From Nitrosomonadales bacterium (lineage in GTDB: Bacteria; Pseudomonadota; Gammaproteobacteria; Burkholderiales; Nitrosomonadaceae), in NCBI GenBank assembly GCA_004525885.1, contig SPBV01000002.1, forward strand, positions 1 through 25,585: a stretch of 25,585 nucleotides of DNA, given 5' to 3'. This document shows positions 7,195-15,373 of this stretch, in pieces. How positions within the stretch are numbered: the first letter of the stretch is position 1; each line of letters opens with the position of its first letter. The notes beneath the pieces were generated by a model, which saw only the letters and a program-made list of their open reading frames with translations, had not been told where the DNA came from and searched no databases. The translations under genes and the position numbers were made by a program.

Positions 7195-8649
7195 ATGCTG
7201 CCTGAAAACCAAAGCGTGCCGAAGAATTTTGGCTTAGTAGTCTCGGTACGCGGCAGTGTCGTAGATGTGCGGTTCGATGTGCATTTGCCGCCGATCTTCT
7301 CGATACTTCGCGCGGGCGATGTAGGACAAATCATCATCGAGGTAATGGCGCAACTTGATGCGTGTCATGTGCGGGGTATTGCTTTGACGCTCACACAAGG
7401 TCTCGCTCGCGGTATGGCTGTGGAGGACACTGGTGGGCCGCTGCAGGCTCCGGTTGGCAAGGGAATCCTCTCGCGAATGTTCGATGTATTTGGTAACGTT
7501 ATTGACCGAAAAGAGGTTTTGTCAGATATAAAATGGCGCTCTGTGCATCAGGCTCCGCCGCCGTTGGCAAGACGTTCAACCAAATCTGAAATCTTTGAAA
7601 CAGGGATAAAAGTCATTGATGTGCTAATGCCGCTGGAACGCGGTGGCAAGGCAGGGCTTTTCGGTGGGGCGGGGGTGGGTAAGACGGTTCTGCTCACCGA
7701 AATGATTCACAACGTGATTGGACACCAGAAAGGCGTAAGTATTTTTTGTGGTATAGGAGAACGTTGTCGCGAAGGCGAAGAGCTTTACCGAGAAATGAAA
7801 GATGCTGGTGTGTTACCGAACATGGTGATGATCTTCGGTCAGATGAACGAGCCGCCTGGCAGCAGGTTTCGTGTGGGCCACGCCGCACTGACAATGGCAG
7901 AGTATTTCCGGGATGATGAACATCGCGATGTGCTGCTACTCGTTGATAATATTTTTAGGTTCATTCAAGCCGGCATGGAGGTGTCAGGCTTGATGGGCCA
8001 AATGCCGTCAAGGCTGGGCTATCAGTCTACGATGGGCACTGAATTATCGAGTTTGGAAGAACGTATTGCCAATACGGATACCGGAGCCATCACTTCTATT
8101 CAGGCAGTGTATGTTCCAGCGGATGATTTCACCGCCCCGGCGGCAGTGCATACATTCTCGCATCTCTCTGCATCGATTGTGCTCTCGCGCAAGCGAGCTA
8201 GCGAAGGGCTTTACCCAGCCATCGATCCGCTGCAATCTAGCTCCAAAATGACTACACCAGGCATTGTCGGCCAGCGGCATTATGCCCTCGCGCAGAAAAT
8301 CCGGCAGGTACTTGCTCAATACGCAGAACTCAAGGACATCATTGCCATGCTCGGCTTTGAGCAGCTCTCGCCAGAGGATCGCAACATAGTCGGTCGCGCC
8401 CGTCGGCTGGAGCGTTTTCTCACCCAGCCTTTTTTTACAACAGAGCAGTTCACCGGACTCGAAGGAAAGCTCGTTAGCCTCAAGGATGCACTGGATGGCT
8501 GTGAGCGAATCTTGCGTGATGAATTCAAGGACTCTCCGGAGAGTGCGCTATACATGATCGGGGATGTGGACGAAGCACGGGAAAAGGAAAAATCCGACCC
8601 GCAATCTAATCTGGAAACTGAACATGCTGTTGGCATTCATGAATCTTAA
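7195..8649 (+). CDS. atpD: N-ATPase F1 subunit beta
   Basis: The product of 484 residues is the catalytic subunit of the F1 part. Walker A is GGAGVGKT (157-164) and the catalytic glutamate sits in GER (188-190), followed by CREGEELYREM, a form typical of the N-type branch where ordinary F-ATPases have TREGNDLY. Other conserved blocks are QMNEPPGSRFRVG, LLLVDNIFRF, VPADDFTAPA and FEQLSPEDRNIV, the last taking the place of DELSEED. It is the first gene of the operon, the usual place for beta in N-ATPases but not in housekeeping atp operons. Its last 11 bases overlap atpC. All catalytic residues I can check are present. Confidence 0.95.
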   Translation: MLPENQSVPKNFGLVVSVRGSVVDVRFDVHLPPIFSILRAGDVGQIIIEVMAQLDACHVRGIALTLTQGLARGMAVEDTGGPLQAPVGKGILSRMFDVFGNVIDRKEVLSDIKWRSVHQAPPPLARRSTKSEIFETGIKVIDVLMPLERGGKAGLFGGAGVGKTVLLTEMIHNVIGHQKGVSIFCGIGERCREGEELYREMKDAGVLPNMVMIFGQMNEPPGSRFRVGHAALTMAEYFRDDEHRDVLLLVDNIFRFIQAGMEVSGLMGQMPSRLGYQSTMGTELSSLEERIANTDTGAITSIQAVYVPADDFTAPAAVHTFSHLSASIVLSRKRASEGLYPAIDPLQSSSKMTTPGIVGQRHYALAQKIRQVLAQYAELKDIIAMLGFEQLSPEDRNIVGRARRLERFLTQPFFTTEQFTGLEGKLVSLKDALDGCERILRDEFKDSPESALYMIGDVDEAREKEKSDPQSNLETEHAVGIHES

Positions 8650-9028
8650 GATTCTTCTGCCATTCCAGGTCTTCACTGAGAAATCTGGTGTGGTGCGAAT
8701 CGTAGCAGAAACACACAGTGGATCGTTTGGACTTCTTCCACACCGACTTGATTGTGTGGCGGCACTCACCCCCGGGATTCTGATTTACGAGACAGAATCT
8801 GATGGGGAAGTATTTGTGGCCGTGGATGGGGGGGTGCTGGTCAAGACCGGAACGGACGTACTTGTTTCCGTGCGCCGTGCAACGAGTGGAAAGGATCTCG
8901 GCCAATTGCACAACTTGGTGGAGCAGGAGTTTCTGACTTTGGATGAGCAAGAGCAAAGTGTGCGTTCAGTAATGTCAAAATTAGAAACCAGATTTCTACG
9001 TCGCTTAGCAAGTTTCCAAAATGAATAA
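8639..9028 (+). CDS. atpC: N-ATPase F1 subunit epsilon
   Basis: The product of 129 residues is the central-stalk epsilon subunit. It starts MNLKILLPFQVF and shows the beta-sandwich pattern GSFGLLPHRLDCVAALTPGIL and VAVDGGVLVKTG, followed by a C-terminal helical part (about 85-125). The ATG at 8639 is chosen because it gives the family's N-terminal strand; the frame is open upstream to 8564 but that stretch lies inside atpD. It overlaps atpD by 11 bases and atpQ by 8, which suggests translational coupling. Confidence 0.92.
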   Translation: MNLKILLPFQVFTEKSGVVRIVAETHSGSFGLLPHRLDCVAALTPGILIYETESDGEVFVAVDGGVLVKTGTDVLVSVRRATSGKDLGQLHNLVEQEFLTLDEQEQSVRSVMSKLETRFLRRLASFQNE

Positions 9029-9359
9029 AGATCCGACCAAGGATACCACGACAAACGGCCCATCCTTCACCGAACAGGTTGAATCGAAGGCGTCACGAAA
9101 GATCCAGGCGAGGCAAAATTCAACGCCTGGCATCTGGTTAGGATTGGGTATGATGGGAGTCATCGGCTGGTCGGTGAGCATTCCAACATTACTCGGCGTA
9201 GCGCTTGGGCTCTGGTTGGATCAGCGCTATCCAGGAGTTCGCTCATGGACACTTGCGCTGTTGGTCGCCGGGCTCTTGCTCGGCTGTTTTAATGCGTGGT
9301 ATTGGGTTGCAAAGGAAGAAAAGGAAATACGTGACGAACAGGAGGATAATGATGAATGA
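9021..9359 (+). CDS. atpQ: N-ATPase AtpQ (AtpI-like membrane protein)
   Basis: The product of 112 residues has a polar N-terminus (1-35) and two membrane helices (about 40-63 and 73-95), with GWSVSIPTLLGVALGLWLDQ in the first. This matches the AtpI-like protein found between epsilon and AtpR in N-ATPase operons, thought to help in assembly of the c ring. It overlaps atpC by 8 bases and atpR by 8 bases. Confidence 0.88.
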   Translation: MNKDPTKDTTTNGPSFTEQVESKASRKIQARQNSTPGIWLGLGMMGVIGWSVSIPTLLGVALGLWLDQRYPGVRSWTLALLVAGLLLGCFNAWYWVAKEEKEIRDEQEDNDE

Positions 9360-9666
9360 AACTCTGACGTTGGTGCTGGCCTGGGTAGCAGGTGGGGTAC
9401 TCGGTACAATTTTCTTCGGTGGTCTTTGGTGGACAGTCCGCAAGGGCTTTTCGTCCCAACGGCCGGCACTTTGGTTCTTTGGCAGCCTGTTGTTGCGAAT
9501 GAGCGTGACCCTGACTGGATTTTACTTTGTCTCAGGTGGCCATTGGGAGCGGCTACTGCTGTGTCTTTTTGGATTTGTCATGGCACGCCAGGTCGTGCAG
9601 TGGTTGGCCCGGTTGTCGGAGGAAAAACAAAACCGCCTGGCACAGGAGGCAAGTCATGCGCTTTAG
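9352..9666 (+). CDS. atpR: N-ATPase AtpR
   Basis: The product of 104 residues has three hydrophobic segments and is mostly membrane. AtpR is found only in N-type operons; family knowledge suggests its membrane arginines interact with the carboxylates of the c subunit during assembly. An arginine lies within a helix in SLLLRMSVTLTGFYFV, and another in VMARQVVQWLARL. GGAGG at 9341-9345 lies six bases before the second of two adjacent ATGs, so 9352 is preferred to 9349. It overlaps atpB by 11 bases. Confidence 0.85.
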   Translation: MNETLTLVLAWVAGGVLGTIFFGGLWWTVRKGFSSQRPALWFFGSLLLRMSVTLTGFYFVSGGHWERLLLCLFGFVMARQVVQWLARLSEEKQNRLAQEASHAL

Positions 9667-10351
9667 CCCCGATGAGATGATTTTCTGGCAGGAGGGCTTT
9701 TTCAAACTCAACGCCACTATTATGTTCACATGGGGAGTGATGCTTGTGTTGGTAGTTGGATCGAGGCTCATTACGCGAAAACTTTCTACGGATTTAAAGC
9801 GAAGCCGCTGGCAAAATTTGCTAGAAATCATCATTACTACTATCGAAAAACAGATAGAAGAAATTGGTCTTCGTCATCCGAAAAAATATCTTAGCTTTCT
9901 CGGCACGCTTTTCCTGTTTGTCGCCACAGCAAACCTATTTACCGTTATTCCAGGCTACGAGGCGCCGACAGGCTCGCTCTCAACCACGGCGGCGCTCGCG
10001 CTGTGCGTATTTATTGCGGTGCCGTACTTTGGTATTGAGGAGCAAGGCGTTCGTGGCTACCTAAAGTCCTATGTGATTCCAACGGTCATCATGCTGCCAT
10101 TTAATATCATCAGCGAATTTTCACGCACGCTGGCATTGGCCGTCCGTCTGTTTGGTAACATGATGAGCGGAGCGATGATTGTAGCTATTTTGCTTATTAT
10201 CACACCCTTTATATTTCCGATCATTATGACAGCGCTCGGTCTGCTAATCGGGATGGTGCAGGCATACATATTTACCATCCTGGCTGCGGTGTACATCGCG
10301 GCCGCTACACACGTACGCAAACTCAAGCCTGATCTCGATGCAAGACATTGA
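9656..10351 (+). CDS. atpB: N-ATPase F0 subunit a
   Basis: The product of 231 residues is the ion-channel subunit of F0. The essential arginine is R164 in LALAVRLFGNMMSG, and the later helices GLLIGMVQAYIFTILAAVYI fit the family. It is shorter than housekeeping subunit a, as is usual for the N-type. AGGAGG at 9644-9649 sets the start at 9656; the open frame upstream to 9527 lies within atpR. The stop is followed by a 30-base gap before atpE, one of only two real gaps in the operon. Confidence 0.93.
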   Translation: MRFSPDEMIFWQEGFFKLNATIMFTWGVMLVLVVGSRLITRKLSTDLKRSRWQNLLEIIITTIEKQIEEIGLRHPKKYLSFLGTLFLFVATANLFTVIPGYEAPTGSLSTTAALALCVFIAVPYFGIEEQGVRGYLKSYVIPTVIMLPFNIISEFSRTLALAVRLFGNMMSGAMIVAILLIITPFIFPIIMTALGLLIGMVQAYIFTILAAVYIAAATHVRKLKPDLDARH

Positions 10352-10381
10352 AGCACTAACCACAACAAAAAAGGAGTTGCA

Positions 10382-10663
10382 ATGGATAATATGACGATTA
10401 TTGCGGTGGTATCAATTGTCATCGCCGGTATCACGACTGGGTTCGGCACCATGGGGCCTGCTCTGGCAGAGGGGCGGGCAGTTGCGACGGCACTCACCTC
10501 ACTGGCGCAGCAGCCTGATTCCTCCGCTACCATTACCCGGACACTGTTTGTAGGTCTGGCAATGATCGAATCTACGGCGATCTACTGCTTCGTGGTCTCG
10601 ATGATTCTCATTTTTGCTAACCCGTTCTGGAATTACGCCATCGCTCAAGTAGCAGGAAAATAA
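10382..10663 (+). CDS. atpE: N-ATPase F0 subunit c (rotor ring)
   Basis: The product of 93 residues forms the rotor ring, with two membrane helices and a polar loop (AQQPDSS). The ion site in helix two reads ESTAIY (E63, S64, T65, Y68), the set seen in sodium-binding c subunits. Helix one carries E30 in PALAEGRAV, aligned with Q32 of the Ilyobacter protein, so the site holds two carboxylates. The position of V63 of Ilyobacter is M61. AAGGAG at 10371-10376 precedes the start. Length is near normal for N-type c subunits. Family knowledge: a related Burkholderia rotor with two carboxylates was reported to be proton-specific, so the ion is left open. Confidence 0.93.
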   Translation: MDNMTIIAVVSIVIAGITTGFGTMGPALAEGRAVATALTSLAQQPDSSATITRTLFVGLAMIESTAIYCFVVSMILIFANPFWNYAIAQVAGK

Positions 10664-10666
10664 GTT

Positions 10667-11470
10667 ATGCTTATTGATTGGTTCACAGTTGGTGCACAAA
10701 TACTCAACTTCCTCATACTGGTGTGGTTGATGAAGCGCTTTCTTTACAAGCCTATTCTTCATGCGATAGACGCAAGGGAGAAACGGATTGCTGCAGAACT
10801 CGCGGATGCTGACAAGAAAAGGGCTGAAGCTAGGAAGGAACGCGACGAGTTCCAGAATAAGAACAATGAGATCGACCGGAAGCGCGCCGCACTCTTGAGC
10901 CAAGTGGCGGACGAAGCTAAGGCAGAACATCATCGACTTCTGGACGAAGCGCGGCAGGTGGCCGATGATTTAATTGCCAAACGACAGGAAATGATGAGAA
11001 GCGACGCACATAACCTGAATCAGGCCATTAGTCTTCAAATCCAGCAGGAGATATTTTCCGTCACGCGAAAAGCGCTGACGGATCTTGCCACGACGAGTCT
11101 GGAAGAACGACTGGGTGAGGTCTTTATTAGTCGTTTGCGAGAGTTAGACGGGCAGGCTAAGGCAAGTCTCGTAGCTGCCCTTCGGGCATCGTCTGGTTCC
11201 GCGCACTTGCGCAGTGCGTTTGAACTACCTGCCGAGCAACGTGCGGCAATACAAAATGCATTAAACGAGACCTTCTCGTCTGAAATCAACGTCCAGTTCG
11301 AGTCCGCCCCGCACCTGATCAGCGGCATCGAACTCGTCACGAATGGACAAAAGATATCGTGGAGCATCGATGGTTATCTGACGTCGCTTGAAAAAAGTGT
11401 TGGCAAGTTTCTTAAGGAAAATGAGAAGTCTGACACCAAAGTCAATCCTAATCCACAAGCAAAGAGCTGA
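10667..11470 (+). CDS. atpF: N-ATPase F0 subunit b with delta-like C-terminal domain
   Basis: The product of 267 residues is much longer than ordinary b subunits (about 155). One membrane helix (about 8-27) is followed by the charged coiled coil of the peripheral stalk (about 33-140). Residues about 178-249 look like the C-terminal domain of subunit delta: SAFELPAEQRAAIQNALNE, then a strand, HLISGIELVTNGQKISWSID, and a final helix. No separate atpH is present in the operon, which is normal for N-ATPases. I infer that this extension replaces delta in joining the stalk to F1. It overlaps atpA by one base (TGATG). Confidence 0.9.
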   Translation: MLIDWFTVGAQILNFLILVWLMKRFLYKPILHAIDAREKRIAAELADADKKRAEARKERDEFQNKNNEIDRKRAALLSQVADEAKAEHHRLLDEARQVADDLIAKRQEMMRSDAHNLNQAISLQIQQEIFSVTRKALTDLATTSLEERLGEVFISRLRELDGQAKASLVAALRASSGSAHLRSAFELPAEQRAAIQNALNETFSSEINVQFESAPHLISGIELVTNGQKISWSIDGYLTSLEKSVGKFLKENEKSDTKVNPNPQAKS

Positions 11471-13029
11471 TGAGCACGGAACCCGAGGACCTCCAAATAG
11501 TTTTTGACAACCTATTTACTGGGATAAGTCAAGTACGGGAATCCTTTTCACCACAGTTTGAGCCGCATGAGGTAGGAACGATCATCAGCATTGCCACAGG
11601 CATTGCAAAAGTATCCGGTCTCCCTGGTGCTGGTTTTGAAGAGGTGTTGAGATTCCCCGGTGATCTGTACGGCATCGCATTCAACGTCGATGAAAATGAA
11701 ATCGGAGTCGTTCTGCTTGATGATTACTGGAAGTTGCATGTAGGCGACGAAGTTGAGCGTAGGGGGCACGTGATGGACATTCCGGTGGGAGACGGGTTAA
11801 TCGGACGCATTATCAATCCATTATGCCAGGCCTTGGACGGCAATGGCCCGATAGTTTCCAGCAAGCGGCTGCCTATCGAACGCAAGGCTCCACAAATCAT
11901 GGATCGCTCGCCCGTCACCATGCCGCTTCAGACCGGCCTGAAAGTCATTGATGCGCTCGTCCCCATCGGGCGCGGTCAGCGTGAATTAATTCTTGGCGAT
12001 CGCCAGACAGGGAAAACGGCCATTGCGATCGATACTATTCTCAATCAGCGGGGCAAAAATATCGTATGCGTATATTGTGCTATTGGTCAACGCGCTTCAG
12101 CCGTGGCGAAGGCCGTGGCTATTTTACGGGAGAAGGGTGCGATGGATTACACTGTCGTTGTCGTGACCGAGGGCAACGATCCTCCAGGCCTCACCTACAT
12201 CGCCCCTTACGCTGCGACCAGCATTGCTGAGTATTTTATGGAAAAGGGCAGAGATGTTCTGGTTGTTTACGACGACCTTACACATCACGCTCGTGCATAT
12301 CGCGAGCTTTCCCTGTTGCTCCGGCGACCGCCCGGTCGTGAAGCCTTCCCTGGCGACATTTTCTATATTCACTCGAGGCTGTTAGAGCGGGCGACGCATC
12401 TTTGCGAGGAATGCGGCGGTGGATCCCTCACTGCCCTGCCCATAGTTGAGACCGAGGCTCAGAACATTTCCTCCTACATTCCAACCAACCTAATTTCCAT
12501 CACGGATGGGCAAATCTATCTTTCGCCATCACTTTTCGAATTGGGCGTGCTGCCCGCAGTTGATGTCGGCAAATCTGTTTCACGAGTTGGCGGCAAAGCG
12601 CAACGGGCATCCTACCGTGCGGTGACAGGAGATCTCAAACTTGCCTACGCACAGTTCGAGGAACTAGAAACATTTGCTCGTTTCGGAGCCCGTCTGGATG
12701 AAGATACTCGCAAAATTATCGAGCATGGACGGCGAATTCGCGCTTGTCTTAAGCAGCCAGAATTTGCTCCTGTATCTGTGCCCTCACAAATCACCATCCT
12801 TATGGCATTGGCTGCGGGACTAATGGATTGTGTTCCAATTGACCAGATGACGGATGCCGAGCATGCGTTGCAGGAGGCCGCACTGGACATCCCGGTGGAC
12901 GTGTGTGGGCGATTTGAAACTGCCAAAAAATTGAATGATGCGGATCGTAAAATAATTATTGAAATCGCGCGCGTGGCGCTCGTACGTTTCCAGCCCAAGC
13001 CCAAACCCGATGAGAAATACCATGAGTGA
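11470..13029 (+). CDS. atpA: N-ATPase F1 subunit alpha
   Basis: The product of 519 residues is the non-catalytic nucleotide-binding subunit. Walker A is GDRQTGKT (176-183). The arginine finger is R372 in VGKSVSRVGGKAQ. Other conserved blocks are AIGQRASAVA, RPPGREAFPGDIFYIHSRLLERA and SYIPTNLISITDGQIYL. Length is normal. It follows atpF with a one-base overlap and overlaps atpG by 8 bases. Confidence 0.95.
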   Translation: MSTEPEDLQIVFDNLFTGISQVRESFSPQFEPHEVGTIISIATGIAKVSGLPGAGFEEVLRFPGDLYGIAFNVDENEIGVVLLDDYWKLHVGDEVERRGHVMDIPVGDGLIGRIINPLCQALDGNGPIVSSKRLPIERKAPQIMDRSPVTMPLQTGLKVIDALVPIGRGQRELILGDRQTGKTAIAIDTILNQRGKNIVCVYCAIGQRASAVAKAVAILREKGAMDYTVVVVTEGNDPPGLTYIAPYAATSIAEYFMEKGRDVLVVYDDLTHHARAYRELSLLLRRPPGREAFPGDIFYIHSRLLERATHLCEECGGGSLTALPIVETEAQNISSYIPTNLISITDGQIYLSPSLFELGVLPAVDVGKSVSRVGGKAQRASYRAVTGDLKLAYAQFEELETFARFGARLDEDTRKIIEHGRRIRACLKQPEFAPVSVPSQITILMALAAGLMDCVPIDQMTDAEHALQEAALDIPVDVCGRFETAKKLNDADRKIIIEIARVALVRFQPKPKPDEKYHE

Positions 13030-13909
13030 CACTACGGCTAGTCTGCGCCGAAAAATAAACAGTGCCAATGATCTCCAATCTGTTGTCCGCACGATGAAAG
13101 CCTTGGCCGCATCTAGTATCAGTCAATATGAAAAATCGGTGGATGCGCTGTCCGACTACTACCGGACCGTGGAACTAGGGCTGAACGTGTGCTTTCGGGA
13201 AAGCGAACCGGCGGCTCCGGCGATTCAGCGAAAGGGGAAAACCAATGCGGATACAATTGGTGCGATCGTGTTTGGTTCAGACCAAGGGTTGGTGGGACAG
13301 TTTAATGAAGTGGTTGCCAATTATACGATCAAGACGCTCGCAGTTCTGCCAGGAAAACCTAAAGTATGGGTTGTCGGTGAGCGCATGCATGCGCGCCTCG
13401 CGGATGCTGGCCAACCGCTGATGGGGCTCTTCACCGTACCCAACTCTGTCAAGGCCATCACCCCGCTCGTCGGTTTGATTCTCATGGAAAGCGAGATGCT
13501 TCACAGACAGAGCGAAGTCACCGAAATTCACCTCTTCTACAATCGCCCTACGTCCGGGGGAGGTTATACGCCCGCTAGTCAACGATTGCTACCGCTGGAC
13601 GAACAGTGGCGCCGCAAGCTGACTGAACTCCCCTGGCCTACGGGAAACTTGCCAGAGGTCATGGTTGGGGGAGCTAAGACTTTAGGTGCACTCATCCGTG
13701 AGTATTTATTCGTTTCGCTCTTCCGAGCATGCGCCGAATCCCTCGCAAGCGAGAACGCGAGTCGCCTTGCGGCGATGCAGCGCGCCGACAAAAAAATTGA
13801 TGAACTGCTGGAGGACCTCAATGGGGAATTTCATCGTTTGCGTCAGAGTGGCATCGACGAGGAGCTGTTCGATGTCATCTCTGGCTTCGAGGCGCTATCA
13901 GGGAAGTAG
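13022..13909 (+). CDS. atpG: N-ATPase F1 subunit gamma
   Basis: The product of 295 residues is the central-stalk rotor. The N-terminal helix reads SLRRKINSANDLQSVVRTMK and the C-terminal helix ends AMQRADKKIDELLEDLNGEF, both typical of gamma. The Rossmann-like middle contains GAIVFGSDQGLVGQFNE. The ATG at 13022 overlaps atpA by 8 bases; an open frame upstream to 12959 is within atpA. It is the last gene of the operon, and no clear terminator follows. Confidence 0.92.
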   Translation: MSDTTASLRRKINSANDLQSVVRTMKALAASSISQYEKSVDALSDYYRTVELGLNVCFRESEPAAPAIQRKGKTNADTIGAIVFGSDQGLVGQFNEVVANYTIKTLAVLPGKPKVWVVGERMHARLADAGQPLMGLFTVPNSVKAITPLVGLILMESEMLHRQSEVTEIHLFYNRPTSGGGYTPASQRLLPLDEQWRRKLTELPWPTGNLPEVMVGGAKTLGALIREYLFVSLFRACAESLASENASRLAAMQRADKKIDELLEDLNGEFHRLRQSGIDEELFDVISGFEALSGK

Positions 13910-14151
13910 TACGCAGAGGGACACCCTATAAATTTAACTGCGGACCGGATTCATTGAGGGTTGAACCATGAAAAAACTCAAACTGTTTTAGAAGAATCTG
14001 CGAACGAGCTTTTGTTTTGTCCCGACGTCATTATTATTTAATAGCATTTATTTTTTGACTGTTTCATCGTCATAATCGAGCTCGATCCAAAAACGCTTCA
14101 TCGATGCATAAAGGAAAGAAACCGACCAAGCCCCATGCACCAACATTTTCT
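13910..14151. other. Gap after atpG with a trace of DUF1269
   Basis: Bases 14110-14154 can be read HKGKKPTKPHAPTFS then stop, which recalls the DUF1269 C-terminus EGTEPHVPAFP at 3117-3151. No further match to the DUF1269 gene is clear. The rest (13910-14100) holds no gene that I recognise; no strong terminator is seen after atpG. Confidence 0.45.
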
Positions 14152-14193
14152 TGATTGAGAGTTCTACTTCGCTCTAGGTCTGACAGTAAAAAC
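14152..14193. repeat. Copy B of the 42-base direct repeat
   Basis: One mismatch against 3149-3190, in the same orientation. Together the two copies bracket copA, the channel and the N-ATPase operon. Confidence 0.85.
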
Positions 14194-14406
14194 GTCACAA
14201 TAGACATGTTTAACGACGAATGCTACAACGGCGCCGATTGTAAACCGATTCCATCCCGTGTGACCATGTGTTCCAAGGACGATCAAATCAGCATTGCGTT
14301 TTTCAACAATACGAATAATCTCATGGTCGGGGTTACCTTCGGTGTAGATGGTTTCTACTTTCATATCAAAAGAATATGCTAGTTCTTTAAGGGCATTCTT
14401 TTCTTG
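14164..14406 (-). pseudogene. 3' fragment of a second universal stress protein gene
   Basis: From a codon at 14406-14404 the frame reads QEKNALKELAYSFDMKVETI, then the Usp core RIVEKRNADLIVLGTHGH, GWNRFTIGAVVAF, and ends FTVRPRAK exactly like the first copy. An in-frame TGA lies directly upstream (14409-14407), and the N-terminal half of the Usp fold is absent. In the nucleotide-binding signature the last serine is replaced (GTHGHTGWNRFTIGA against GTHG to GS). It is a decayed partner of the usp gene at 3161-3619. It is cut off just before the membrane-protein gene that ends at 14426. Confidence 0.75.
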
Positions 14407-14425
14407 TCACAAAGAGGAGATTTAG

Positions 14426-15043
14426 TTAATTACCGCTTACCACTGACCTTATTAATAGTGTTTCAATGTTATTGTTGAAGAAAGAGTAGCTCACTGCTAA
14501 TACTGGTGTGATAAACATCAATACTAGCCCAATTTTAAGAGCGCTCATGTGTCGCGCTGCTTCTGCTGGTGCAAGTAGATGTTGGAATAGTAGTGGTGCG
14601 ATCAGCCAGCCGGATAGAATAATCATCGGTATAAAAATTATGAGCGGTGGCTTGTCGATGAGATATATAGCAATCCAGAATGTTAGAGCAATTGCAAACG
14701 CAGCAGCAATTAAACCTAGCCAAACTAGCCCTGCGACAATATGAATTGGGTAGATATCAATTGGCAAACGCAAGTTTATATTTAGCAACCAGCTTAGTCC
14801 CAAAAGTAATCCCGCAGGCAAATAGGGAATTAAATGTAACCAAATTGGCAGTGTAATCTTAGTATGCTGATTTCCACATAGAATAGAAAAGAAAAAGCTA
14901 TTTTCTCCAGAGATCTTCATGCAGCTTTCAAGTGTTTTTTGTCCTAAGGTTGTCGGATCGACAATCGTATATACAAAACCCACATAAAGGGAGGCCATTG
15001 CAACAATTGTAGCTATCCAATATAGAATTTTAACTGGGCTCAT
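14426..15043 (-). CDS. Membrane protein of unknown function
   Basis: The product of 205 residues has about six hydrophobic segments, including one at its N-terminus (KILYWIATIVAMASLYVGFV) and LVWLGLIAAAFAIALTFWIA near the middle. A polar loop between the first two segments holds two cysteines (ESCMKIS and ILCGNQ), which may face the periplasm. I do not recognise the family. The ATG at 15043 (MSPVKILYW) is preferred because it puts the first helix near the start; a start at 15082 is also open. It is convergent or unlinked with its neighbours and is divergent from pilS. Confidence 0.6.
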   Translation of the reverse strand: MSPVKILYWIATIVAMASLYVGFVYTIVDPTTLGQKTLESCMKISGENSFFFSILCGNQHTKITLPIWLHLIPYLPAGLLLGLSWLLNINLRLPIDIYPIHIVAGLVWLGLIAAAFAIALTFWIAIYLIDKPPLIIFIPMIILSGWLIAPLLFQHLLAPAEAARHMSALKIGLVLMFITPVLAVSYSFFNNNIETLLIRSVVSGN

Positions 15044-15230
15044 AAATATTTCCGCTTTCAAAAATCTTGTGGCGATATACATTTTATGTAAGCTTTTAAT
15101 AATAAAATAAAAAATTAAAATCTTTTTGATCTTGGAATAGCTAATTTGATGCAGTGGGACTGTACCTATTAGTGTCTATCGGCAATATCTTGCAACAGAA
15201 ATAGGGGCAAGGGTGGGGTCTAGAATTTTA

Positions 15231-15274
15231 AAGATGAAATTATGATTCAGAAAACATCAGAAAGTTTTCATCTT
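15231..15274. promoter_or_regulatory. Long-arm inverted repeat upstream of pilS
   Basis: Arms AAGATGAAA (15231-15239) and TTTCATCTT (15266-15274) pair fully. A second stem, GAAAAC (15250-15255) with GTTTTC (15264-15269), shares part of the right arm, so the two stems compete. It lies about 100 bases before pilS and might act in its leader or promoter. Confidence 0.3.
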
Positions 15275-15373
15275 ACGGCGCTACGCATTTTTTAAAGAAG
15301 ATGTCACTTTAAGATTGCCCTTTAGTTTGCCGTTATATAAGTATTAAATTTAAACTAGCTTAGTATTTTATCC

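Noticed and set aside
8316..8636. Reverse frame of 106 codons inside atpD
   Set aside because: Antisense shadow of a strongly conserved gene, Ser/Arg-rich.
10069..10533. Reverse frame of 154 codons across atpB and atpE
   Set aside because: Antisense shadow of membrane genes; apparent hydrophobicity follows from the opposite strand.
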